Assembly: GCA_031411495.1 (NCBI GenBank)
Contig: JANOBD010000002.1
Coordinates: 1 to 33,378 of the forward strand
Length of the DNA stretch: 33,378 nucleotides
Source of the DNA: JANOBD01 sp031411495
GTDB taxonomy: Bacteria > Planctomycetota > Phycisphaerae > Tepidisphaerales > Tepidisphaeraceae
Direction of reading: 5' to 3'
In this document: positions 22,740 through 31,968 of the stretch, piece by piece
Position numbering within the stretch: the stretch's first letter is position 1
How the letters are laid out: each line of letters begins with the position of its first letter
The notes under the pieces: model-generated
Databases searched by the model: none
What the model saw: only the letters and a program-made list of their open reading frames with translations
Told to the model about the DNA's origin: nothing
Program-made: the position numbers and the translations under genes

Positions 22740-23549
22740 ATGCGATTGATTCTGACGCTTTCGGCAATCGTCTCGGCGATGGTGTTCATCGGGTGCGTGT
22801 CCGAGACGCCCGTCGGCGGAACGCAAAGCGCCCATACGCTCACCGCCACGACGCAGCGGACGATCACTTACAACTACCTTCTCTATTGGCCAAAGAGCGA
22901 GGAAGGTCCTGAAGCAACCCGGCGCTGGCCGCTGGTCATCTTCCTCCACGGCTCCGGCGAGCGCGGGACGGATGTGAGCAAGGTCGCGGCACACGGCCCG
23001 CCGAAACAGGCGAAAGAAGGAAAGCAGTTCCCGTTCATGCTTGTCTCGCCGCAGTGTCCGGAGAATCAGTGGTGGGAGGTCGACTCGATGCAGGCGATGC
23101 TCGATCAACTCCTCGCGCGTTACGGAAACCACATCGATCGCGACCGCATCTACATCACCGGCCTGAGCATGGGCGGCGGCGGCGCGTGGGAGTGGATCTC
23201 GCGTCCGAAGAATCCGTTCGCGGCCGCGGCGATCGTCTGCGGCGCGACGCGCTACCTGCCGACGCGCATCAAGGATCCCGTCCCGGTGTGGGCGTTTCAC
23301 GGAGAAGACGACGATGTCGTACCGCCGTGGTTCGCGACGACGATGATCGACCTCTTCAAACAGGCCGGCGGCGAGACGCGCATCACGATGTATCCGGGCG
23401 TGAATCACGGCTCGTGGTACAAGGCATACGATGAGCCGGAACTGTGGGAATGGCTCCTCTCGCACACCAAGAAGCCGGCCACCGAAGGACGCGGCGTCTT
23501 TGTCGTGCCGCATGCCGCGACGACGCAGAGCATTCAGCCGGATTGGTGA
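22740..23549 (+). CDS. Lipoprotein alpha/beta-hydrolase, esterase type (269 aa)
   Basis: ATG 22740 has AAGGAGG 7 bases upstream. Residues 1-18 are a signal peptide with a lipobox-like FIGC (Cys19). The hydrolase fold shows the oxyanion segment PLVIFLHGSGERG (64-76), the nucleophile elbow GLSMGG with Ser143, an acid in HGEDDDVVP (about Asp190-192) and His223 in GVNHGSW. It resembles feruloyl/acetyl-xylan esterase or PHB-depolymerase-like enzymes. It may remove ester groups from polysaccharides cut by the divergently encoded glycoside hydrolase; that partnership is inferred from position. Confidence 0.88.
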   Translation: MRLILTLSAIVSAMVFIGCVSETPVGGTQSAHTLTATTQRTITYNYLLYWPKSEEGPEATRRWPLVIFLHGSGERGTDVSKVAAHGPPKQAKEGKQFPFMLVSPQCPENQWWEVDSMQAMLDQLLARYGNHIDRDRIYITGLSMGGGGAWEWISRPKNPFAAAAIVCGATRYLPTRIKDPVPVWAFHGEDDDVVPPWFATTMIDLFKQAGGETRITMYPGVNHGSWYKAYDEPELWEWLLSHTKKPATEGRGVFVVPHAATTQSIQPDW

Positions 23550-23557
23550 TTCATCTC

Positions 23558-24151
<594 letters not shown>

Positions 24152-24383
24152 CCGCGGCGAAGCGGTCGGCGCGAACGCCCGCCGAGAGAAGGCAGACGCT
24201 GCTCGACGTGTCGCGAACGAAGAAGTCGATGACCCATGACTCGAGCCGGCTCCGCAATAGCTCGCACGATTCGACATGGACTTCAAACGCGAGCACCCGC
24301 CGCGCGTCCGATAGTACGCCCCCGCGGGCAGAACGCCGACAATCATCATCTCGCACAGATCTCAATGCCGATCTGATTGCTGC

Positions 24384-25199
24384 ATGATGTCGTTCGCCAA
24401 CACGCTTGCATCGATCAATCCGCCGATGATGCTGGAGCGCGCCAACCAGCAGATGACCAGCGCGATTCGCCACCTGTCGACGGGCTTGGCCGTCGAACGC
24501 GCCGCAGACGGGCCCTCGGCACTGATTGCCGGCGAAAAGTTCAAGGGCGACATCGACCGTCTCTACGCGCAGGGCGACGCGGAACAGCGATCGTATTACG
24601 TGGCGGCATACACGGAATCGGTCCGTGGCGTCGCGGGCGATCTCCTGCTGGCCCTCAAGAGCAACGTCCACACGCTCGCCAACCGTTCCGGCCTGAGCGA
24701 CGACGAGCGCGATGCGCTGCAGGCCAACAACGACTCGATCCTCGACGCGATCGACCGCCTCGGCCGGTCAGCCGCCCTCAACGGCGACCTGGTCTTCAAG
24801 ACCAACGAAGACGGCTCATCCGAACTCTCGGCGGATCATCTTGCCACCATCCGCGACGAACAATCCGGCGAAACGTACACGCTCGCCGACCTGCGCAGCG
24901 GCGGCGCGCTCGCGGGCGGAAACTTCGAACTTGCCGACAAACTCATCGGCAAGGCCGGCTCCGATAACAACATGGCGCGCGTCGAGCTCGGCGCTCAGAT
25001 GCGCGAGATCGAAGCGATGGGGAACGTCCGCGGCATCGAGATCGAAAACATGCAGGACGTGCTCTCGCGGATGATCGACGCCGACTACGCAAAGGAGATT
25101 ACCCGCTACGTCCGCGGCCAGACGCTGCAGCAGGGTGCGCTCGCGGCGCAGGCGATCGCCACGCGGCAGAACCGGGCCGTGCTCGAACTGATGAAGTAG
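24384..25199 (+). CDS. Short flagellin-like protein (271 aa)
   Basis: The N-terminus (ERANQQMTSAIRHLSTGLAV, then ERAADGPSALIAGEKF) and C-terminus (SRMIDADYAKEITRYVRGQT, then LQQGALAAQAIATRQNRAVL) match the D0/D1 helices of flagellin, which polymerise into the filament core. The middle is only about 120 residues (FKTNEDGSSELSADHLATIR), so the surface domains are nearly absent. No other flagellar gene is near. It could be a minor flagellin or a non-motility filament protein. Two ATGs (24384, 24387) are possible starts; neither has a strong ribosome binding site. Confidence 0.8.
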   Translation: MMSFANTLASINPPMMLERANQQMTSAIRHLSTGLAVERAADGPSALIAGEKFKGDIDRLYAQGDAEQRSYYVAAYTESVRGVAGDLLLALKSNVHTLANRSGLSDDERDALQANNDSILDAIDRLGRSAALNGDLVFKTNEDGSSELSADHLATIRDEQSGETYTLADLRSGGALAGGNFELADKLIGKAGSDNNMARVELGAQMREIEAMGNVRGIEIENMQDVLSRMIDADYAKEITRYVRGQTLQQGALAAQAIATRQNRAVLELMK

Positions 25200-25304
25200 T
25201 GCACGCGAGTCGGTTATCGGCCCGTGATTTGACCAGCGAAACTCAACTCGGTGATTCGGCCGTCCGATTAAGGGAAGGTAGGCCTTTCAACCGAGACGAT
25301 AAAC

Positions 25305-25895
25305 ATGAGCGATCCGATCAATGACGAGCTGAACCAGAACGACGAGCCGGATTTCGTGCGCGAGGTGGTCGATCGCCGAACAGGCGGCGACCGCCGCCAG
25401 ACGCCACGCGATGAAGTGAACTACACCGGTCCCGATCGCCGCGCGGGCTCACGCCGAACCGGCCTCGAGCGCCGCCGCGGCGCCGGCATCCGCCGCGAGG
25501 AAGATCGCCGCAGCGCCGAAGAAGGCGAGATGACGCCCGAGCAGTTCGAGTTCGTGAAGGCGATGGAAATCTACAAGCGAAAAAAGAACAAGCCGTTCCC
25601 GAACTGGGTGGACGTGCACGAGGTCATCTCGGTGCTCGGCTACCGCGTCGTCGAGGCCAAGACGATCGAGTTCGAGGATGCGCCGCTCAATAACTTCGAC
25701 ACCAGCGATCTCACGCTTCCGCAGGCCGAGTTCGTCCGCGCCGTCGAGACCTATAAGCACGTGAACAAGAAGCGCTTCCCGACCTGGACCGAAGTGCTCG
25801 AGGTGGTCGACCAGCTCGGCTATCGAAAGACCCAGGAGCGCGCCATGGAACTGCCAAACGTTCCCGAAGCGCCGATCTACAAGAAGGCCGCGTAA
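25305..25895 (+). CDS. Protein with RR-rich N-terminus and duplicated module (196 aa)
   Basis: Residues 20-72 are rich in Arg with repeating DRR/ERR words (DRRTGGDRR, GPDRRAGSRR, EEDRRSAEEG). Two copies of a 43-residue module follow: 76-118 (MTPEQFEFVKAMEIYKRKKN ... FPNWVDVHEVISVLGYR) and 136-178 (LTLPQAEFVRAVETYKHVNK ... FPTWTEVLEVVDQLGYR). Each copy is a helix, a K-rich turn with an FP-W pair, and a second helix ending LGYR, like a small DNA- or protein-binding fold. The Arg-rich tail may bind nucleic acid. No family is named. There is no signal peptide or membrane span. Confidence 0.75.
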   Translation: MSDPINDELNQNDEPDFVREVVDRRTGGDRRQTPRDEVNYTGPDRRAGSRRTGLERRRGAGIRREEDRRSAEEGEMTPEQFEFVKAMEIYKRKKNKPFPNWVDVHEVISVLGYRVVEAKTIEFEDAPLNNFDTSDLTLPQAEFVRAVETYKHVNKKRFPTWTEVLEVVDQLGYRKTQERAMELPNVPEAPIYKKAA

Positions 25896-25970
25896 GCAAG
25901 CGTGCCGACACGAACCTTGCAGAACGCCGGATGAGTCCCAGGACGGGGCCGTCCGGCGTTCTTCTTTGGC

Positions 25971-26140
25971 CGAAACTCGAAATCCGAATCGAGGATAAGC
26001 TCGAAGCACGAAATCCGAATAACGAATGAAAGTCGAATGCTCGAAGATGTGAATGACGAAACGAGCCGGGCGCCGTTTCGCCATTCGTCTTTATTACATT
26101 CGACATTTATTCGTCATTCGAATTTCGAAACTTCGTCATT
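25971..26140. repeat. CGAAT-word long inverted repeat between convergent genes
   Basis: The left part repeats words such as CGAAATCCGAAT and CGAATAACGAATG; the right part holds their complements (CATTCGTC, CATTCGAC, CATTCGAATTTCG). GTCGAATG at about 26032 and CATTCGAC at about 26098 pair. The whole spans the gap between two converging genes and may act as a bidirectional terminator. Confidence 0.55.
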
Positions 26141-28201
26141 TCATCCCACATTCAGGTCTTTCAAATACGCTTCCAATTCCCCGCGCTTCGCATCGCGCGC
26201 CGCGGTCAGGTCGCTCACCTTCGTCTGGAAGCCTTCGATCGACGTCTCCTGCTCGTCCAGCTTCTTCATCAGCCGGGCGTAGTAAGGCGTGTTCTTGTCG
26301 ACGGTCTTCATATTCTCGCGCATGCGGTTCTGCTCTTGCGAGATGGCCTGCATCTGCGCGTTGGCGTCCGCGATCTGCCGTTCGAGGTCGACCTGTTGTT
26401 GCCGCAGGTCGATCGCCTTCTGCAGCGCCGCCTTCACCGCATCCGATGTCTTGCCGTACTTCACGTACCAGAGCAATTGGTCGACGTTGGAGTCGACGAG
26501 CCCGACGCGCTGCAGGTTGATCCGCTGCTGGCTGACTTTGAGCTCGTCGCTCTTGCCGGCCTCGAGTTTGCGCTCGAAGCGGTAGAGCGCATCTGTCTTC
26601 TCGCTCGGCTTCACATCCTCGACAAGATCCCAGCCGCCCATCTTCGGCTGCTCGATGATGAGCGTCTTAGCCTTGTCCGACTTGTTCTGCATCTGGAATG
26701 TGTGCGTGCTCACCGATTTGTTCGTCACTTCCAGAACGCCTTTGACGAGCTTGATCGACTGGATCTCGTCGCGCTGCTCGGTCTTATCGGCGTCGATGAG
26801 CGTCTGCAGGTCGATGCCGTAGCTGATGAGCCGCTCCTGGCCGGGTGGGACGTTGTTGATCTGCGCATCGCCGGCGTAGCCCCCGCCCTGGAAGACGGTG
26901 ATCGGGCCCTGCAGCAGGTGCTTGCCGGTGGTGTTCTTGATCTTCGCGCCGCTGAGCGGGTGACGCGCCAGGACTGCCTGGTTGTAGATGGAGACGCGAT
27001 TGACCTCGATGGGATCGGTGACGATCGGCACCATCGCGGACGATTGGCGCTCGAGCGTGATGCCCGAGAGGGAGTACTCGAACAGTTCTCCGATCTGGCC
27101 GGCGGTGGCCTGGGATCGAACGGCGTCGCTGTCGGGAATGAGGTAGGCGTCATTGCCGTCGGCTCTGCCGCCTGCGGCGCTCTGGACGGAGAGCGCGCGT
27201 CGACGCGCCATTTCCTGCATCGGTGCGGCCGCCGGCGCGATCGATTTGGCCATCTCGACTTCCTCTCGCGCCTCGCCATACGTCTGCGGCTTCAGTCCTT
27301 CGAACAGTTCCAAGTGCGCCTCCGGCCGCGGCAGGTACATCGGCTCGTACAAGTCCATCGTAAAGCTCAACGGCCGTCCGCTGACGAGCGAGAGGTCGAT
27401 GTCCTTCCAGTCCATGTCCGTCTGGTTCTCGACGATCGCCCACCCTTGCAGGTTCGAAGACTTTTCGTCGATCACGAGCCGATAGCTCGTCTTCCACACC
27501 GGCGTCTCGACGACGTAGCCGACCTTTACCTGTCGGTTGCCATTGCCCTTGAAATGGAGCGTGACGTTCTTTTTGTCGCTGTCGCGTGCGCCGGCCACCG
27601 CAAGCAGGGCCTTGGTGAGTTCATCCTGAAGTTTCGCGTCGGCGAGTTGGATTGACTGTGCAAAGTCGAGCTGAACACTTTCGATGCCGCGGCCGGTGAC
27701 GATGGTCAGCACCGCCTGTTCGAGGACCACCTCGCCAACCGCCGTCTTGCGGGATTCGACGCCGAGGATCTTACCGTCCAGAACGTTGCCGCCCGATGCG
27801 ATGACCTTCACCTCGGCGCCGCGAAGCTGGCCGAGCAGATCGGCGACGGTCGGGTTGCCCGACAAGTCGACGGCGAACCCTTTGAGCAATTTGCCCAGCG
27901 GATCCTGCGAGGGATACGAGACGCTCGAAATCTGTCCTCCGCCCATGTCCTGGAGCACGAGGCTCTTGAGGACGTCGTTGATCTGTTCGGTTTTGAAGTG
28001 GAGGACGGTCTCGACATCGCCGGCGACGGAGCCGGCGTGTTCGAAGTAGCCGACGCCGCTGGAAAAGAGCGCGACGCGTTTGACGGGAACATCACTGGCC
28101 GCAGGTTGCGTGGTTTGTGCCATAGTCATGGAGGTTAGCGTGGAGAGGGCGGCCATCAGGATGGCGAGTCGCGCGAAAGTTCGTGTTGATTTCGGATTCA
28201 T
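26141..28201 (-). CDS. Secreted DUF4139 protein with C-terminal coiled coil (686 aa)
   Basis: ATG 28201 has GAGGG 6 bases upstream. Residues 1-29 (MNPKSTRTFARLAILMAALS ... MAQ) are a signal peptide. The DUF4139 type is recognised from VKRVALFSSGVGYFEHAG near the N-terminus and from VVETPVWKTSYRLVIDEK with GWAIVENQTDMDWKDIDLSL in the core. About 85 residues at the C-terminus form a coiled coil (LRQQQVDLERQIADANAQMQ, KKLDEQETSIEGFQTKVSDL). DUF4139 proteins are beta-rich and exported, with unclear roles, possibly in the envelope. The open frame extends upstream to 28333 but that part lacks coding character. Confidence 0.85.
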   Translation of the reverse strand: MNPKSTRTFARLAILMAALSTLTSMTMAQTTQPAASDVPVKRVALFSSGVGYFEHAGSVAGDVETVLHFKTEQINDVLKSLVLQDMGGGQISSVSYPSQDPLGKLLKGFAVDLSGNPTVADLLGQLRGAEVKVIASGGNVLDGKILGVESRKTAVGEVVLEQAVLTIVTGRGIESVQLDFAQSIQLADAKLQDELTKALLAVAGARDSDKKNVTLHFKGNGNRQVKVGYVVETPVWKTSYRLVIDEKSSNLQGWAIVENQTDMDWKDIDLSLVSGRPLSFTMDLYEPMYLPRPEAHLELFEGLKPQTYGEAREEVEMAKSIAPAAAPMQEMARRRALSVQSAAGGRADGNDAYLIPDSDAVRSQATAGQIGELFEYSLSGITLERQSSAMVPIVTDPIEVNRVSIYNQAVLARHPLSGAKIKNTTGKHLLQGPITVFQGGGYAGDAQINNVPPGQERLISYGIDLQTLIDADKTEQRDEIQSIKLVKGVLEVTNKSVSTHTFQMQNKSDKAKTLIIEQPKMGGWDLVEDVKPSEKTDALYRFERKLEAGKSDELKVSQQRINLQRVGLVDSNVDQLLWYVKYGKTSDAVKAALQKAIDLRQQQVDLERQIADANAQMQAISQEQNRMRENMKTVDKNTPYYARLMKKLDEQETSIEGFQTKVSDLTAARDAKRGELEAYLKDLNVG

Positions 28202-28624
28202 CGGGTCCCTCGATTTCAAAAAGCGCAGCGATCTGCAGTGCGACGCGGATGTTTGGACGCCTGCTTCGAATGGAAGTTCCATATTGAGATACCACTGCGA
28301 GACCGTAACCGGGATCGGCGGCCCTCCGATCATAAAATCGCTCCAGCGTCATCGACGACAACCCGAGTGATGAGGAACGGTTGTGGCAAAAGCCCCGCCC
28401 AGGCGCGCCGTTGAAAAGCGCAAATCCGCGCAGCGCCCGCCGTCATCGAGGTACCTGAGAGGATCCTGAGCGTGTTGCGTCGAGCCGAAATCCGGCCACG
28501 CTGGTTGGTCAAGGGCGTTAAGCCCTTCGATTCGTCTCGGACCCCAAGCTATGGCAGCTAATGCGATAATCTCCTGGGGAAGGGCACTTTACGTTCAAGG
28601 GCGCGATTTTGCCCCGGCCGCCCG

Positions 28625-28650
28625 ATGCAACGAAATGCAAGAGAATGCAA
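28625..28650. promoter_or_regulatory. Three ATGCAA words at exact 10-base spacing
   Basis: ATGCAA occurs at 28625, 28635 and 28645, each on the same face of the helix. This spacing fits cooperative binding of a regulator in a divergent promoter region. The short word makes chance possible. Confidence 0.35.
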
Positions 28651-28999
28651 CACACCTCACCAGTCGCATTGCTGCCGCAGCGGTCTTCAGAGGAGCGGTT
28701 GGCGCTGATTTGCCGGCCGTTTCTGCCGCCCGAGGCCGATCCTTTTCGATCCACGGTGCAGAATTTTCGAATCGTGCAAGGGCACACCAGCCGTGGGATT
28801 GTGTCCGGCTTGCTCGACAACCGCTGGGAGAATCATGTCTTATCGCATACGGTTTCTTGACGGGTGTAGAGCGGGTTCGCAGAATGGCGCACTTCGCGGA
28901 TGCGCCCCGGGGTGTATCTGCGCTCACTAAGCCTGCTTCTGGCCGAGGGTTCCGCCTTCGGATCGGGGAAGGGGCGAGATTTGGCACCGTGGTTCAAAC

Positions 29000-29019
29000 G
29001 GCTCCGGGCAACCGGAGCC
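29000..29019 (+). promoter_or_regulatory. Hairpin in the leader of the HEAT-repeat gene
   Basis: GGCTCCGG and CCGGAGCC pair around the tetraloop GCAA, six bases before the GGAGG ribosome binding site. A GNRA loop on an 8-base stem is very stable and could shield or stabilise the leader. Confidence 0.5.
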
Positions 29020-29039
29020 CGCATCGGAGGCCCCGCACC

Positions 29040-31379
29040 ATGCCGCGCTTCACACAGATTCATCGTCGATATTCCAAGTTCCTGATCGGCTCCCGCAGCG
29101 CGATGATGTGTGCCGCGATCGCCGGCGTGGCGATGCTCGGCTCCGCCGGGTCGCTCTGGGCCCAGGAGACTCCAACCCCTACACCCGCCGCACCCGACGC
29201 CCCGGCCACCGCCGCGGCGACGGCAGCGCCTGCCGCCTCCAACCTCAAGGGCGACGTCGCAGACTTCTGGCACTTCGCCAAGATGGCCCGCTACGACGCC
29301 GCCAACGCGAAGGCCGCTGCCATCCTCCAGTCCGGCGCCGCGCCGCTGGATGTCCTGGCCGCTTTCGAAGACGCCGTCGCCAAGCGCCCCGGGGACGATC
29401 TCTCCGCCGGCATGGTCCGCTTCATCGGCACGCCGGAACTCGCCGACAACGCCAAAGCGATCGAACAGATCCTCGTGCAGGGCCGATACGGCCGCCGCGC
29501 GGAATCGAAGTTCATCGAGTCCAACATCCAGCGCCTGATCGTCAACCAGATCGGCTATCAGAACGGCGTCGCCAATCTCCGCAGCAGCGGCGAGATGGCC
29601 GTGCCGATCCTGCTCCAATACCTCCGCGCACCCGACAAGGCGCAGTATCACGACGCCTGCCGACGCGCGCTCAAGGATCTCGGCCGCGTCGCGCTCAACC
29701 CGCTCGTCGCCTCGACGGAAATGTCGGACGCCGACACGCTCTCCTTCGTGATTACCATCCTGGGTGAACTCGGCTACAGCGATGCCGGCCCGTATCTCAT
29801 GCGGATCCAGTCGACCTCGAACTCCGAGGTCGTGAAGGCCGCCTGTGCCCAGGCGCTGCAGAAGATCGGCGCTTCCGGCGAAAGCCCGGCCGACGCGTTC
29901 CTCGCGCTCTCGGAAAAGTTCTACTACGGCAAGGCGGCCATCACCGCCGACACCCGCAACCCGCAGGCGTTCGTCTGGTACTGGAGCAATGCCGACGGCC
30001 TGACCCGCCGTGACGTCCCGCAGGAAGTCTTCGGCGAGATCATGGCGATGCGCGCCAGCGAATACGCGCTGCAGCTCGCCGGTGAAGGCGATGTCGGCGA
30101 CAAGGCCCTCTCCCTCTGGCTTGCCGCCAACTACAAGCGCCAGGTCCAACTGAGCGGCGCACCCGATCCGACCCGCAAGGAAAATCAGCCCGATGCACAC
30201 TACTACGGCGTCACCAGCGGCCCGAAGTATGTCGGCATGGCGCTCGACCGCACGCTGACCGACAACGACTCGGCCGTGTCGTACGAAATCCTCCGCTCTG
30301 CCCAGCAGATCGTCGGCAACAAGACGTTGAACATCGGCGCCGAAGGCGCATCGCTCGTGAAGGCGATGAGTTCGCCCGATCGTCGCGTCCGCTTCGAGGC
30401 CGCCATCGCCCTCGCGGCCGCGCGGCCTTCGGAATCGTTTTCCGGCTCGGACATGGTCGTCCCGCTGCTGGGCGAAGCGCTCAGCCAGACGGGTAAGCCC
30501 ACGGTCGTCATCATCGCCGCCAGCCAGGACAAGGTGAACGCGATCAGCGCTCCGCTCGCTGCCGGCGGGTACACCGTAGTCGGCGGAACCACCGCCGCGG
30601 ATGCCCTTACCGCGGCCCAGCCGCTGCCGGCCGTGGATGTCGTCGTCTTCGACTCGACGCTCCCCGCCGACCAGATCGAAGGCATCATCCAGAGTGTCAA
30701 CACCGCGCCCAAGCTCAAGGGCTCGGCCCGGCTCGCGCTCGTGCAGACCTCGCAGTCTCAGTTCGAAGAACTCAAGGCCCGCGATCCGCTCCTCTCGACG
30801 TCCACCGCCGGCGATCCGGATGCCATCAAGGCGGCGATCGAAGCCGCGCGAGCCAAGGGCGGCGCGCTCCCGGTCGACGCCGAGCTGGCCAGCGACTACT
30901 CCCTCCGCGCTGCCGCGCTGCTCAAGCAGATCGGCACGACCGGCGGCGTGTACGACCTCGCCGCCGTCAAGTCGACGCTGCTCGGCTCGCTCAACGACGC
31001 CCGCCCGGCCGTCGTCACCGCGGTCGGCCAGGTCCTTTCGCAGTATGGCGATGCCGACTCGCAGCGGGCGCTCCTGGCCCGTGCCTCGGGCAACGCTGCG
31101 GGAGGGGCCGCCGGTGGCGCAGCCAACGCAGGAACTGGCGCAGCCGCCCCCGCGACCAGCAACGATGCCGAGCTCCGCATCAGCCTCTACAAGAGCCTGT
31201 CGGCCAACGCCAAGCAGTTCGGCAACATGCTCCCGGACGAGGACACCAAGGAGCTGGAGAAGATCGTGACCAGCGAGCCGGACCTCGCCGTCCGCAGCGC
31301 CGCCGCCGAAGCCCGCGGCGCGCTCAACCTGCCCGCCGCCGAAGCCAAGCAGATCGTGCTGGGACAGGTCCAGCGGTAA
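29040..31379 (+). CDS. Secreted HEAT-repeat protein with a receiver-like domain (779 aa)
   Basis: ATG 29040 has GGAGG 9 bases upstream. Residues 1-41 are a long signal peptide (basic start, then MMCAAIAGVAMLGSAGSLWA). An Ala/Pro/Thr linker follows (43-66). Residues 70-480 hold HEAT-like helical pairs (AVPILLQYLRAPDKAQYHDA, SLVKAMSSPDRRVRFEAAIA). Residues about 484-610 look like a response-regulator receiver fold (TVVIIAASQDKVNAISAPLA, then VDVVVFDSTLPADQ with Asp538 at the phospho-acceptor place), but the N-terminal acidic pair is missing. More HEAT-like helices follow to the end. A receiver-like domain in an exported protein cannot be phosphorylated in the usual way, so a binding role is likely. 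Confidence 0.82.
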   Translation: MPRFTQIHRRYSKFLIGSRSAMMCAAIAGVAMLGSAGSLWAQETPTPTPAAPDAPATAAATAAPAASNLKGDVADFWHFAKMARYDAANAKAAAILQSGAAPLDVLAAFEDAVAKRPGDDLSAGMVRFIGTPELADNAKAIEQILVQGRYGRRAESKFIESNIQRLIVNQIGYQNGVANLRSSGEMAVPILLQYLRAPDKAQYHDACRRALKDLGRVALNPLVASTEMSDADTLSFVITILGELGYSDAGPYLMRIQSTSNSEVVKAACAQALQKIGASGESPADAFLALSEKFYYGKAAITADTRNPQAFVWYWSNADGLTRRDVPQEVFGEIMAMRASEYALQLAGEGDVGDKALSLWLAANYKRQVQLSGAPDPTRKENQPDAHYYGVTSGPKYVGMALDRTLTDNDSAVSYEILRSAQQIVGNKTLNIGAEGASLVKAMSSPDRRVRFEAAIALAAARPSESFSGSDMVVPLLGEALSQTGKPTVVIIAASQDKVNAISAPLAAGGYTVVGGTTAADALTAAQPLPAVDVVVFDSTLPADQIEGIIQSVNTAPKLKGSARLALVQTSQSQFEELKARDPLLSTSTAGDPDAIKAAIEAARAKGGALPVDAELASDYSLRAAALLKQIGTTGGVYDLAAVKSTLLGSLNDARPAVVTAVGQVLSQYGDADSQRALLARASGNAAGGAAGGAANAGTGAAAPATSNDAELRISLYKSLSANAKQFGNMLPDEDTKELEKIVTSEPDLAVRSAAAEARGALNLPAAEAKQIVLGQVQR

Positions 31380-31381
31380 TC

Positions 31382-31490
31382 ATCAGAGGTCAGAGATCAG
31401 AGATCAGAGATCAGAGATCAGGGGTCAGAGATCAGAGAAGGCAGTCCTGTCTGACATCTGACATTTGACCTCTGACTTCTGATCTCTGCG
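31382..31490. repeat. GTCAGAG-word hairpin between convergent genes
   Basis: The left arm repeats AGAGATCAG/GTCAGAG about eight times; the right arm has TCTGACATCTGAC, TTTGACCTCTGAC and TTCTGATCTCTG. The arms pair over most of their length around GGCAGTCCTG. It starts two bases after the stop of the HEAT-repeat gene and reaches almost to the stop of the convergent ASCH gene. Confidence 0.65.
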
Positions 31491-31497
31491 TGCTTCC

Positions 31498-31968
31498 TCA
31501 GAACGGCCTGAACCAAGCCGGCTGCGGGTGGCGGTCCGGGCGTCGGTGTTTCGCGAGCCGCTCGACATCCGTCAGGTGCCACGCGTAGGTCCCGCCGTCG
31601 CAGAGGCTCACGCGATCGATCACCGCCGATCCGACGAGCAGTCCGCGCGGCAGGTCGGCCCCCGGGTCGATCAGCTTCACCTGCTCGGCGAGTTCCAGCA
31701 TCCACGCCGGCGGCAGGCCGACCTGCAGATCCTTCGACCACGCCCCGGCCCGTTTCCCCGCTCCCTCGTCCGTTGACCGCTCACCCTTCACCGCCCACCG
31801 CCCGCTGTCTCCCGCCCACTGCCGGCTCGCGTAGATCCAGAACCGCTCGCCGAGGATGCGCGTCGGCCGCGACCGGTACTCGATCGTCTTGACCCCGCGC
31901 AGGATCAGCTCGGCGTAAGGCTGGCGGATGGAGAGGGCACGCATATCCCTTTTATCGGCATGATTCAT
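31498..31968 (-). CDS. ASCH-domain (PUA-like) protein
   Basis: The N-terminus MRALSIRQPYAELILRGVKT is a clear ASCH start; these small beta-barrel domains of PUA type bind RNA or modified nucleosides. IEYRSRPTRILGERFWIYAS follows, and GLLVGSAVIDRVSLCDGGTY near the C-terminus completes the barrel. Between them is a charged, low-complexity stretch (about bases 31750-31830; WAGDSGRWAVKGERSTDEGA) that is encoded by purine-rich repeats like those between genes and seems to be an in-frame insertion. Two starts are possible: 31968 (MNHADKRD...) and 31944 (the family start, with AAGGG only 2 bases upstream). Confidence 0.8.
   Translation of the reverse strand: MNHADKRDMRALSIRQPYAELILRGVKTIEYRSRPTRILGERFWIYASRQWAGDSGRWAVKGERSTDEGAGKRAGAWSKDLQVGLPPAWMLELAEQVKLIDPGADLPRGLLVGSAVIDRVSLCDGGTYAWHLTDVERLAKHRRPDRHPQPAWFRPF

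Larger units (their letters stand above)
28202..29039. other. 838-base divergent intergenic region
   Basis: It separates the DUF4139 gene from the HEAT-repeat gene. Long frames cross it, but none has a ribosome binding site or coherent protein character. It holds a triple ATGCAA repeat (28625-28650) and a hairpin just before the plus-strand start (29000-29019). Promoters for both flanking genes are expected here; none is clear. Confidence 0.5.

Noticed and set aside
26336..27655. 439-codon plus-strand frame opposite the DUF4139 gene
   Set aside because: It is a Leu/Asp/Arg-rich shadow without a ribosome binding site.
28551..29039. 163-codon N-terminal extension of the HEAT-repeat protein
   Set aside because: The signal peptide and the GGAGG site mark the start at 29040. 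The upstream part has no coherent protein character.
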